Positions 45,301 to 56,481 of a stretch of DNA of 64,000 nucleotides are shown here, in pieces. Both the position numbers and the translations under genes were made by a program. Location: NCBI GenBank assembly GCA_011009095.1, contig VTPC01000873.1, positions 1 to 64,000 of the forward strand, read 5' to 3'. Below the pieces are notes generated by a model. That model had not been told where the DNA came from, did not search any database, and saw only the letters and a program-made list of their open reading frames with translations. Position 1 is the stretch's first letter. The number at the start of each line of letters is the position of its first letter. Source of the stretch: Ignelater luminosus. Its lineage: Eukaryota; Arthropoda; Insecta; Coleoptera; Elateridae.

Positions 45301-46200
45301 TGAAAACAAGCATAAAAAACTATGGAATAGCTCTTTGAAGATTACACTTAAACAAGTGGATTAGATTTCAGATCCAGGAAGTAGTAATTAGATAAAGGAA
45401 AAAAGCAAGAACACACAATATTTCGAATTTAATCAGTAAAACTTTGCAAGTTGAAATATACCATATCTCACTTACGCTACTTGTTTAAAATTAATATGCG
45501 TGATATAACAGTGACGCGTAAACCCGCCCCCACCTTAGCAAGCAGCTCATTAATTCTTGGTTCTCGTATCGCCGAAAACAAACCTTTATTTCCGGACTTC
45601 TTTTGCTTTAACTGTTCAGCGCTAATTCTTTTTTTAGAACATTTACTTGTTCTTCCTAACATGATGCTTGCAAAAAATATTTTTCTTGATTTTGACCTCA
45701 AAATCAAATCTAGGTATTAATTTCTATACAAAGATACACCATAAAAAATGTCAAAATGTTTAGTGGCATACATAGAATCCACACAGAAGACTCATCTGTA
45801 CATATCTAGGAAGGGATTATTTTCGCCTACTTTCAGAATCGACCCTCAGTAACATATAAATAGAACAATTGTTTCGAGATTCATTTATCATCCTACAAAA
45901 GATGAACACAATTAAAATTAAAATTAGCGGTTTATTTTTACTTCAACGTATTTTCCAAAATTGGTACAATAGTTGTTACTATAAGAGCACCGAGACAGTT
46001 TACGTTTCTATCAGAAAACTCCATTAATCTAGAAATTGTACATTACGGTACTAGAAACACAAATAATATGCTTAGAAAGATAATCCTACTACTCAAAGTC
46101 GCTTAGAAGTGTCACATTTTCATGACGTAGAGGAACAGGCAGCAATAATACAAAGCGATTATTTCTAGCGTAAGGATAACTACATTTTGTTATTTGTGTT
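42382..46200. other. No recognisable feature
   Basis: Overlapping frames at 45451-45720 (plus) and 45477-45707 (minus) carry no domain motif. I found no repeat pair, RNA gene or transposon end in this stretch. Confidence 0.4.
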
Positions 46201-46238
46201 ATAGGGTTTTATGGTCTATCGTCAGCAATCCGCGGTCG

Positions 46239-46609
46239 TATAAAAGGTCGTTTTAAATTAGAGAAATTAGGTGTGGAAAATTTTTATTTCTTATGGGCTA
46301 TTTGTGGTTGATTTGACTTAGCATTGTGTAACTGGCTTTGATATTTTGTTGCAACTGTTGGGTTGATCAAAACAGTTTGCAGTAAAGACAAGAGAGTTCC
46401 ATTTTTGGCTTCGGGCTGGCCGCTCGCGCCTTGGGCGCGGTGCGACCACCGAGGGCTCGGTCGCTAACAACAATTTGTCTGTCGTGAATTCGCCCTATTT
46501 AGTTTTTGGTGTAGTTGCTAGATATTTTCTAGCAGGAGGTACAATTATGGCAGCGACAATTTTGTCGGATCTGGCCTTAAGATTCACGGACGACGAGAGC
46601 TTACCCTGA
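46239..46609 (+). promoter_or_regulatory. GC-rich island with hairpins, TATA-like box and a short ORF
   Basis: TATAAAAGG lies at 46239-46247. At 46411-46472 the base composition jumps to strongly GC-rich and forms two adjacent hairpins: CGCGCC-TTG-GGCGCG (46425-46439) and CCGAG-GG-CTCGG (46449-46460). A 20-codon plus-strand ORF (46547-46609, starting MAATILSDLALRFTDD) follows, and a second frame continues across it (46614-46880). This could be a promoter plus 5' leader, either of an unrecognised gene or of a transposon. I could not identify the product. Confidence 0.35.
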
Positions 46610-47930
46610 ATATTTGTGTGGAGATGTGCCTCAAATAAGTGTCAATGGACACAGTGTTGGCCGCATCGGCGTTAAAACAAACCACTTTGTGGGAATAATC
46701 AGTTGCGACGTGCTATTAGAAATTTTTGCTGTTTGGGAAAACTATTGTTTTATCTTTTGGAATAAAAGTTACCATCATGTCATCTCGTGGGAAACTTTTC
46801 ATCGAGGAAAAGGAACTCCGTTTCCCATTTCCAATTTTAGTGGAACTACTTTGGTTCCGGATATCTTGTGTGATGTGTAAAGTACACTCTCTTTTGTGGC
46901 TTTAAATTAAAGTCAGTGTTTTGTAAAAATGGTCATTATAGTGATTTTAAAATTTTGTGGATTTAGTTTTGTTAATAACAAGCACCGATCTTTCAACAAT
47001 GTTATCTTTCTGCCTTTATTGGATTACTGGAACTTGACGGATGAACTGCACATTGTTTATGAGTAAGAACTATGTTTTAGTATGTTTTTTGTATTGTCCT
47101 TGTGTAAACTTTGAGACACAGCGATTAAATTTGTTATTCACGTAAGTCAGGATAGCATTGTAAATGTTTTCCGGAAAAAGGGCTTTGATTTTATTATTAT
47201 TATGGTTGGAGATTTATTCTCACTAATCTACTATTTTTGGTTAATGTATATTTTGAGAATTTCTTGTTGTTTAAGTATTGCAAATTTATTTGCAGATTAT
47301 ACTTTAGCGTGTTTATCATTTAATGGTTACTTTGGGTTGCTTAATAGTTTTTTTTTAAGTTTGATAACGAACCCCTCAGGTTTCGCGTGAATATGATTAT
47401 ATCGTTTTTCTTTGTGTAAAGTTTTAAAGTGTTTCTGTTTATAATTGATGTTATTCAAATTTATTTTATCAATCCATATTGAATTATTTTCAACGTTATT
47501 AACTTCATTAATTTATGTTTTCATGAACTAAATCTTTGTTAACCATTTTTTTTTCTTTGCATATTGAAGATATAATAAACCAACTGTGTTTCATCTATTT
47601 TGGTATTTTATTTGTTAAGCTTTATTTGTGTAAACAATCAGGTAAGGTATTGCGTTATGAGTGTCCCAGGTTTCCAGTAATAAAGAATCAAATTGTTTGC
47701 TTCTGACAATTTAAGGGTGTTATAGAGTTAACGTTTTGTAAAGTTTATTTGAATCATGAGAAAGAGAGAGATGCTGAAGTTATGTTGCACATTATGATGT
47801 TTTATTATTTTATGTTTTGGTGTTGATGATAATTTTATTATGGTCTGTTTTGTGTTAACTAATGAAGCCAATGTAAGCTTCGTATAGAGTGGAGAGTGCA
47901 TTTTAGCATCCAAATACAATTTTAAGTTTC
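46610..47930. other. No recognisable feature; possible truncated mariner-type end at 47937
   Basis: Frames at 46614-46880 and 47202-47390 have no family I recognise. At 47935-47944 the sequence TA-CAGGGTGATA looks like a single mariner-type terminus without its partner. Confidence 0.35.
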
Positions 47931-48109
47931 TGTATACAGGGTGATACTTCCTATGGCCACCCATATACAGGATTTTCGCCGATATGGGGACAGGTCGGCG
48001 GATTATTTCTTTTTAGCATAACTGTTTCCTGGCGCCCTTTTGGTATCTCTTTTAGGCTTTTCAGTCAAGAGCTATGTTTTAGGTCCAGGTAAGATCATCA
48101 AAGCCTGGA

Positions 48110-49560
48110 TTATTTACTATTTTGGAACCTACTCCCGTCTTCGACATGAGCTATGGGCTTGAACATCTACCGACATCTGACTTATGCGGGACTTGTGCAT
48201 ACTTTTGGGCATTTTGCCGTTACAAATTGCTTTTGTTTTCAAATTTTTCCTATACGTTTCATTTCGTATCTTGCCCATTTTTGTTTTGCCCTCCATTTTT
48301 CTTAACTATCTCATCTCCATGACTTCGATTTTTCTTTTATATCTGTTCGTACAGTTCCATGATTCTGCCCCATACAGCAATATAGCAGTGACCAACTTTT
48401 TAAATATTTCTACCCTTGTATTTTTTGAAATTTTCTTTCCCAAGGAATGTCTTTTTTATACCATAGAATAGTCCCCCTACTGCTGCTGCTCTTTCCTTTA
48501 TTTCTTAATTCATACTAGCTTCTTCAGAAATGATTACACTGAGATATTTGAAGTCCTTTACTTGTTGTCATTCAGTACCTAGTTTTATATTGGCTGTTCT
48601 GACTTTTTTCCTATTAATATCGATTTCGTTTTATCCTGATTTATCTTCATATTTATGTTTTCGAACGCTCTTCTGCATATTTTCATCTTTTGCTAGTAAT
48701 ACCATATCATCAGCGTAGCATATTTCTGTGATTTTTACACTTTGCATTTTCAACTTTTCTATTTCATACTGTCTTATTTCTTTCTTGACTTCTTTTATGG
48801 CATCATCGAGTACCAACGAGAACAATAAAGGGCTTAAAATGCAACCCTGCCTCACCCCAGTAGTTGTCTCGAATTTCCCAGACGTTTCGTGCCTCATTCT
48901 TACGTAATTTTCTGGCGTTTCATACAAAATCTGTATCATTCTAATCAATCTTTCTTTTGTACCTCTTGTTCTCCATTTATTTTATCGAACGCCTTTTCAA
49001 GGTCAATAAAACAGACAGAAAACTCTAAAATGGTTCTCTTCAGTAATATGTCTGATTATGAAGAAGACTGCATCTTGTACTCCTCTTCCTGGTCTGAAGC
49101 CCACTTGAGTTTCCACTAACGTATTTTCTAATTGTTCTCTTAGTTTCTTCTCGGTTATCCTTGAATATATTTTGCTACATTTCTCAATATTGTTGTACTC
49201 CTCTAGTTTTGAAGTTATTGACTGTCCCCTTTCTCATACAATGGGGTAATAATACCTGTACGCCAGTCTTCCAGTGCGTTTCCTTGTATACAGCCGCGTT
49301 CATTATTTCTTTTAGATGTTCTACGGCTTTTTCTGTAAATGCTTTAATCATCTTCGTTGATACCTTATCATGCACCGGAGCTTTTCCTGTTTTTGCTTTT
49401 CTTATCGTCCACTTTTATTTCTTATTTTCATACTTTTCCTTGCCTATGTCTCTTCCATCTAATAGCTCTTTAATATACTCTCTCCACCTTTCCATAATTC
49501 TTTCTTCTTCAGTGATGACATCTCCCGTAGCTTCTTTTATAATAGTATTTGGATAACTTA
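48110..49560 (-). pseudogene. LINE endonuclease-RT relic (insect RTE/Jockey-like)
   Basis: Minus-strand frames carry the series usual for this abundant insect LINE type. They are KAGK/TGKAPVHDKVSTKMIKAF (about 49340-49395), then RHETSGKFETTTGVRQGCIL and SPLLFSLVLDDAIKEV (about 48790-48890), then ICYADDMVLLAKDE (about 48690-48735, with the YADD active site kept). Further down come DFKYLSVIISEEAS and a C-terminal stretch with RAAAVGG and ILLYGAESW (about 48340-48560). Frame changes and stops occur at five or more places. The 5' part encoding the endonuclease is missing. No 3' tail was defined. Confidence 0.75.
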
Positions 49561-49561
49561 A

Positions 49562-49920
49562 CAGTTACAAATATTGAGAAAAGAGTGTTAAGGAAAGTTT
49601 TCGATCCTTAGAAAAATAGAGATACTAGAAGAAACAAAAAAAGAAAAAAGATAAAATTTATTAAAAGTCGAAGATTGGGATAGTTCGAGCAAGTGGAACA
49701 TGGAACAGTTACGTTGGATCCGTAATGTTTCTTTCCTACTCGACAATAGGTAGACGATTGACGTAGAGGGAGGGGAAGGGCTTTGAAATAATTTGGGTGA
49801 TCCACCAGCGATGAAATCTCGTTTTCTTCCTGTTTTTCTTTAAACATCGTGAACAAAAAGTGGTATCTAGATGGAGCTTAGCATTGGTAGAGACTAGGGA
49901 GGCACTTTAAGGCAATTTGG
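49562..49920 (+). pseudogene. Possible C-terminal LINE fragment in opposite orientation
   Basis: The plus strand reads IEKRVLRKVFDP and, later, KSRRLG.FEQVEHGT. This recalls the FERKVLRKIFGP...RLRWLGHVxRM tail of the same class of insect LINEs. Stops are frequent and the similarity is short, so the call is tentative. It abuts the minus-strand LINE relic head to head. Confidence 0.35.
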
Positions 49921-50079
49921 CTAGTTGCTTTTTTTGTAAGATATACCATATCTGTAGAACGACTAGTAATACTGAAATAGGGCTTTGTTTACTGGTGGTG
50001 ATGGGAGATATACTTTCAAACAATCTAAACATTACCGATAACCTTTTGCTTGTTTTCGACCGACATTCTATATTTCAGC

Positions 50080-50625
50080 TGGCACTAGTAGGAGAGCGAT
50101 TTCTAGACAACTGGGTAAAAGTTAGTTGAGGGGAAGCCTGATCATGTACCATCACAGGTGGATCGTTGAAGGGCGAAGCTTGAGCATTTTCCGAATGTAG
50201 CTCTCTTAAGGTTAATAGAGGTGATTGCTTGTAGGGCGAAGCATGTTCAGTTTCCAAACAAAAAAGTTCAAATCAGTAATTGCCGTATAAGGTTACACCA
50301 ATGTTTACTCCAAGAGAATTAAAGAAAGAGAAGCCTGACAGACTATGGTATCAAAGTCGGTTGAGCGACTATAGTAGATTCAATTTTCCGTTTGAAATAA
50401 TTCTTCCAGTGGACATCCTGTTTTGTTCCATAATTTGTCCAAATATTTTGTGCCTAAGTTGTACATCCATTAGACGTCTGTCAAATGACCATGTGCAAAT
50501 TACATGCAGTACCGGAGGTCCGTTACATCTCCAGAGTTGTGACAAGTATATGTTCTATGGACATTCACTAGACGCCCGTCAGCTAAAAATTTGTCCAGTG
50601 GACATCCGTCGCCAGAATTAGGATA
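50080..50625. repeat. Diverged internally repetitive block
   Basis: Minus-strand 50257-50075 encodes a frame with repeating QASP units (EHASPYKQSPLLTLREL, AQASPFNDPPVMVHD, DQASPQLTFTQL). A plus-strand frame from 50283 repeats the motif as PYKVTPMFTPRELKKEK, so the unit also exists inverted. From 50405 to 50620, GTGGACATCC, ATTTGTCCA and TAGACG.C.GTCA recur at about 150-base spacing. These look like eroded copies of a short tandem or foldback repeat; the origin is unknown. Confidence 0.4.
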
Positions 50626-50629
50626 CTGT

Positions 50630-53300
50630 TCTCGGAAGAATAGACAAAGCCTGGTATTTTTAAAAGTAATCAACAAAATAATGAAATAAACTCCACAAAA
50701 GCTGCTACACCTGACAATAAACTTAGGACCGTCACGCCAGTGGTCTCTAGCATACATTCCTATGCCTGCGTATTTCCTGAATTCGCATTTACATTGTATG
50801 CTTTAGAAGAACTAGAACGACTTTAAATCCTCAACTTTAGATAGAAGATGTTTTTCGTTACTTTATACAAAAGCTTTTGACTGTACGTAGGCTGATCTAA
50901 TAACACGATATTATTATACTTGTTGCAATTACTTCAGGAATATTTCACATAAGAGCTGTCTTCAGTATTACTCAGGCTCCGAAAAGGCTAACACGTTTTT
51001 CAAAAACAAGAAAACAACGAGAATGAAAGAACTCAAAACTAGACAAAAATGAAAAATTGGTCCTTCGAGCCGGATATAAAAAGTGCACAATTGTATTTTA
51101 ACAATTACTTTATTACTTTTCTAGAAATTCGACAGAATTTAAATTTCAGAAATGTTTCGAATGGTTGGCATTTTTCTAGGTGTTCCAAACGAAATAAAAA
51201 AATTACCGTAAGCATTAAAGTCTCTTGTATATGTTAGGAATTATATCTTTTTAAATGAGAAATGTAAAACTTCAAACATGATTCAATTAATATGGTTATT
51301 TAAAGAAACATGTAAAGATATCTTTTGAAGAATTGATACCTGTTCGGCAGCTTTGCGTCCTGCTGTCTTTCTAACGTTCTCGAACATTCATTTTGTTTAA
51401 AATTTATATGCAGAAAACAACTTTTGACAGGGGAAAATAATTTTATTTTAAAAGGCTTGAATGTAAACAGTGTTATTCAAAACGATATTTGGTATTTCTG
51501 GAATCCGCTAGAAGAGGCAAGTGGTATTAGTAAATGACAATTTTAAATTATAAGGAAACGATGTGTTAAATGTGAGTTCTGTGTTGTAACTTATTAACGA
51601 GGCTATAAACTGTAAACTGTTCAAGTCTTGGAGATTTACCGATGTTTATTAATTTCAATTGCATAACAGATAATAACAGTCTTCATTAAAAAAAAAACAC
51701 AGTTAATGTAATATAATTATATAAAAATAGAGTAACAGCATATGGTAAATATGTAAAGCTATTACTGTTAAGGACCGTAACCATCACAGCTATTGATTAT
51801 GACGGAATTTTTAGTTAGGAAAAAACTTTGAATTCTAAAAATGTTTTTCCTGCTAAATTTATTCATTAGTATTGACCCCAATATTGCAAAGTTCAGTATT
51901 TGTGTAATAAATGAGTTTATTTTAAGAATAAAACGAAAACCATATAACAAGCAAGCAGCAAGTGGGGTAACGCGAAATTTTTTGCCCGAAGCACACATAC
52001 TTGGCAAGCTTACAATGCACAGCTTTCATTCTGAGAAATTCTTAATAAAAGTGCCTTCTTGCAAAAGATCGAAAATAAACCTAGAAATGATCCATCGGTT
52101 TACCATTATACTAAAACACAAAGTAAAAGAAGTGAAATTTAAACTAAACGCCGCGCGTTATACGTTATAATTATAGTTATGTATGCTAATTGTCTATTCT
52201 CCTTTTTTAGAAAGTACGAACGCCGACGAAGTGGTACATCCATTCCTTTAAAACGTTCTCCATTTTGAAATTAATTCTCATGTTCTAAAATTTCTTATAC
52301 GAGGATGTTGGTCTTTTTTTTCGGATTGCCTGTTGTTATTATTATTGAAACATCTGATTTAAGTTATGATGAATAAAGATCGTATCAATGTAAATTAGTT
52401 TTATATTTTGTATGATATGCTTTTATGTTTTAATGACTTGAGATAAATTCCCAAGAGTGAAAATTCGTGAGCTGTCTCATTCACTAACCTAAAAGTAGAT
52501 CTGTGTTTAAAATCTGAGAATGTCAGGGACAGCTTTTGTAAAGCACGAATTATAATTATTATAATTATTGAAAAATAGAAAAAATCTTTTAATGACGGCT
52601 TTGATAAATAATACACTAAAACCCGACCAAAGCTTTCAAAACATTTTAAAATTTATGGGTTACATTATTAGATATTAAGAAAGTAATAGTTACCAAGAGC
52701 CAAAACTTGCAGTTAGCACATAACAATTACATGCATTCAAAAAAAGGTAAGAAAGATCGAGCATAGGTACCTCCAATTCGTAACGTTTTGAAATAGTCAG
52801 AATAACTGTTTGAATTTTCTTTCAAACTGTTAATTGAATGATGTATATAAGATGGTTATAAACTTATAATTCGCCTTTTCTTCTTATAGATGCAGTAAAA
52901 ATGTAATGAAACGGGTTGTTGAATTATATCTGATATATCACAACCTAAAGAAAAAGAATTGAACGATTGGAGAAACCAAATAAACCTATACAAATTGATT
53001 AAATAATTCTAGACTAAGGAATCAAAACTCTAAAGCTCAACAGTCCACAAAAACACAAAAAACGTTTCTCGCTTTAAATTTCGCAGTGAACCAACCCTCG
53101 TATCACGCGAATGGGTGATCAATACGTCCTAATCAAATCAGAAAACAATCAACTGTTTGTATTTTCTAACGCAAAACGGTCATCAGACTTACATATAAAT
53201 AAATTCTCATTGACAAATCAATACATCAAAAAAGCAACAGAAAAAGAAGAATGCAAACTAGAAGATGGAAATGCAAAGTCAGAAAGTAAAAAGAAATGAA
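50630..53300. other. No recognisable gene
   Basis: Frames at 51841-52170 (plus, 109 codons) and 53111-53299 (plus, 62 codons, lysine-rich end) have no recognisable motif. AT-rich, with no transposon ends found. Confidence 0.35.
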
Positions 53301-53327
53301 GATGGGTAGTAAGCCAAATTATACTAC

Positions 53328-53405
53328 TGTGATGCACAAGAATTGCTGAAAAGCATGACACCCTTAAGCTCAGGGTCGTGAGTTTGTACCCCACGTTAGG
53401 CGCCA
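53328..53405 (+). pseudogene. tRNA-Lys(CTT)-derived pseudogene carrying CCA
   Basis: From AGCATGA (53352) on, the sequence follows animal tRNA-Lys closely. It has an anticodon loop with CTT, then CTCAGGGTCGTG, a T-arm GTGAGTTTGTACCCCAC and the acceptor strand GTTAGGCG followed directly by CCA (53403-53405). The 5' half (about 53328-53350) is too diverged to fold as acceptor and D arm, so it is not a working tRNA gene. CCA is not encoded in eukaryotic tRNA genes, so its presence points to origin from a mature tRNA by reverse transcription, or to a tRNA-Lys-derived SINE fragment. Confidence 0.65.
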
Positions 53406-55560
53406 TTTTACTGTAACACTAAAAAAAATTTATTTGAAATGTGGACGGAGAACAAGAGTTCTGAACGTGTGAGAATACTCTACACGAGAATCGCATTGGA
53501 AAATTCGTAGCTTTTTCGCCCAGTCGGAGATGTAATCTTTATCTTGGTACTCCGCTGATATATTCATTTTAAATTACAAAATCCGAGTACATGGAATGGA
53601 GTGCATTCAACAAACCAAGTCGATCTATGTACTTCGAACTAACTTTTCTAATGCTCAAGAAGAAATACGAGATATTTAATTTGGCAATACAAACCAAATA
53701 AATTAAGAAAATTAACTATAGAATTAAAAAATAATTGTTTCAATCCCAGTTGCGTCACTGAGTTTGTATTGTACGGTTATTATCAGCATCGTAACTAAAC
53801 CATTCTCTCGACAAGATTTGGGCCTATGGATTAATTATGAGAATTATTTAACTAAGGCAAGTCCTCTCTGGTGTTGCGCCCTCTACCGGTACACCTATTG
53901 GACGTGCTTAGTTTCAACAATGGTTATGATATTAATTAGAGCATAACTCACTAGAGTCCCAACGCTTTTTGCGTTTTTCTAGAAATGTTGGTTATCTAAG
54001 GCAAACTTTCTATATGGCAAAAAAATGAGCAATAAAACTCTATCAAGATCTATTAACAAAAGATATTTATATCATACCGTTTAAAAAATGGAACGAATGT
54101 GGAGACTACTACAGCAGAATTAAGAGTCTTCGAAGCTAACTAACTGACTGTGTATATGCGTCCAAAAACTGTTTCCGGGAAACAGAGCGTCAAAAGTGTT
54201 GGTCTAAGACTTCTTGCTTTTTCTACATCTTGTAAATATTAAAAACCAAGAAATCTTGAAAGCCTCTTTTGATGAAAATGTTTTTATTTAGGTCTTGATT
54301 ATAACCGTAAAAATACCTACTGTACAAACATTATCTCGTTAAAAGTTAGTGATGGCAGTGCGTAGCATCCCTTTGTCAGCATTATCGAGGACCGTAAGGA
54401 TGGGCAAATTTACACTCGGGGCCAATTTGGCTCGTATACAGACATATTACTTTTGAGTAGATATTTATCCAAACAAGTTGGTTTTAAATTTTGACGTTCG
54501 AGCCATAGGTCAAGTTTGCCCACCCTTAAAGAACTGCGAAGTCTTGACAATTACTCCCAGAATGTGTTGAAATGTTGCTGTGGTATTTTAACAGCAATGC
54601 GATAATGTCAACATATTCTAATGTCTTGGGATGTAATATCATCCTCAGATTCTACCGTTTCACGTACTATGGAATATTTTTGTCTCTATAAAGTAACTAA
54701 ACTATTCCAATTGGAAAAACATAGACCTCAGTGAAATGTACAGTCTAATTAGTTTCGTAAGAGAGCAGGGCAGACATGTATTAAATGCCTAAATTAACAA
54801 AAGAAAAAAAAGATGTACGCTTAGACAGAAAAGATATCCATTTGTCCATACTAGTTAATGTCACGGCAACATTCGTTTCTACTTTTGGTTCTGACTTACA
54901 GCAAAAATATTTCTTACAATGTAGTAAAATGCCTGACTTTCCAGTTTCAACTCATAAAATATTCATATAAAGAGTGGAAATTAGAAATTTTGATTTTGAA
55001 GTTAGATGGTCTCTCTTGTAGCTTTGTTTACAAGTTAAAGTTCCATTATTATGTTGTTATTGTAACACCTTGAAGAGTGATCATTGGGTTATTCGAACCT
55101 TTATAACCATTTTTACCTCTTTGGGATGATGTCGCAATAACAAAACAAAAGGTACCACATCATAGTGCTAAGATCATACCAATAATTCAATTGGCTCTCA
55201 TCAATTCCACATTTTAGGTAATTTTGATTTCACACATAGTACTATATTGAAAAAACTCCAAGATATCACGAGCAAGCTTAAGTTATGTTGTGCCTATAAA
55301 GTGTAGAGATCAGAGTCAATGAAGAACATGCTGCAAAAAGTGCTTTAACTATTGATGAGAATTTCTGTCAACTTAAACTGTCAACAAATTTCATTTATTA
55401 TTATTAGTCAAGTTTGTTTCTGATCTATGTACGATAATCTAAAAACATACATGAAGTTATCAGATAATGACGTCATCCCAAAACGGTAAAGATTGAATTA
55501 TATGTATAACAAGAAAATTAAGTAAATGTAAAACTGCTGTGATTACATATTAGTTTATAT
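53406..55560. other. No recognisable feature
   Basis: Only short frames (53764-53946, 54785-55073) without motifs. No repeats with clear ends were noticed. Confidence 0.4.
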
Positions 55561-55563
55561 TCA

Positions 55564-56480
55564 GGTTACCTCCAGATGTCCCACAAGGCATGCATCTTGG
55601 ACCTTTCCTCTTTAATCAGATTTTAAATCTGTATTAACTCTTAAAGACTTGCAAGGTAATCATCTACAGCAATTTTACTTCAATTACTACAGTTCACAGC
55701 AAATATCATCTGAATCTTTAATATTTAAAAGTCCCCGTATTCTATTAATATGGTACATACCTTGATGTGACTAAAACTAAAGAATGAAATCACTTGATAA
55801 ACCCAATGTCAAGCTCTTAATTTTTACTGACTTCTTTGTGTGGACAGATTTAACCCCAAGATCTGTTCACAAGATTTGGGTTATGTTCTTCTTTTGATAA
55901 TATTCGTGAGACAGATACTCAAAAGATAAAAAAATGGGCCTAATTTTAAATTCAGAAACTCTTATTAATTCCAAAATGATCAATTTAATTTTGAAGACCT
56001 TCAAATTTCTTTTGAGAATAAAATTCATCGAGCTGAATAAGTGAGACCATTACATTTTTAGTTTTATTAACATAGAACCCTTGAAATGTGCAAATGAGAA
56101 AGTGGAAGTTAGATAAATATCACATTATGAGTTTTATTTGCATTCTTTTAGATTTGTTAATGCACATTGATAACTCATGGATTCTCGGTGTTGTCAACAG
56201 TTGGAGTTAATTGCAATGGTTATGAATTTTCTATTTACAAAAAGCTTCAATTGAATCTCTACTATAATCTGCAGTCATGGTGTGCTAACAATCTATCAAC
56301 TGAGTAAGTTTTACATCTTGACTTATATGTCAAAATTAATATTTTTCTTTTGTCCAATCTAGAGTGCTTTGATATCAATTTGATGTTCGACATTGGACTT
56401 TTTTTACTTCCAAGTGGATTATCGTATATCACGTTGTTGACCACTAAAGCTTCTTCTTTGGCTTACTAAAATTCCCTTTC
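55564..56480 (+). pseudogene. LINE RT relic (CR1/Jockey-like)
   Basis: Plus-strand pieces are VPQGMHLGPFLFN (about 55575-55620; consensus GVPQGSxLGPLLF), then LYYNLQSWCANNLSTE (about 56255-56305; consensus DLxxLxxWCxxNxLxLN). After that come FDIGLFLLPSGLSYI and TTKASSLAY (about 56385-56465; consensus FDxxLxFxxHIxxI..KA). Order and spacing fit one decayed RT gene. No YADD box is left and stops are many. Confidence 0.5.
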
Positions 56481-56481
56481 T

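Noticed and set aside
45451-45720. Overlapping plus and minus frames of 89 and 76 codons
   Set aside because: Neither has a recognisable motif, splice context or repeat support. Open frames of this size arise by chance.
46449-46472. Helitron 3' end (hairpin followed by CTAA)
   Set aside because: The hairpin is only three bases from CTAA instead of the usual ten or so, the insertion site is not A/T, and no Rep/helicase or 5' TC end was found.
53388-53405. Primer-binding site of an LTR element on the minus strand
   Set aside because: Similarity to tRNA-Lys extends far beyond 18 bases into the anticodon arm, so the sequence is tRNA-derived and not a primer site. No LTR is adjacent.
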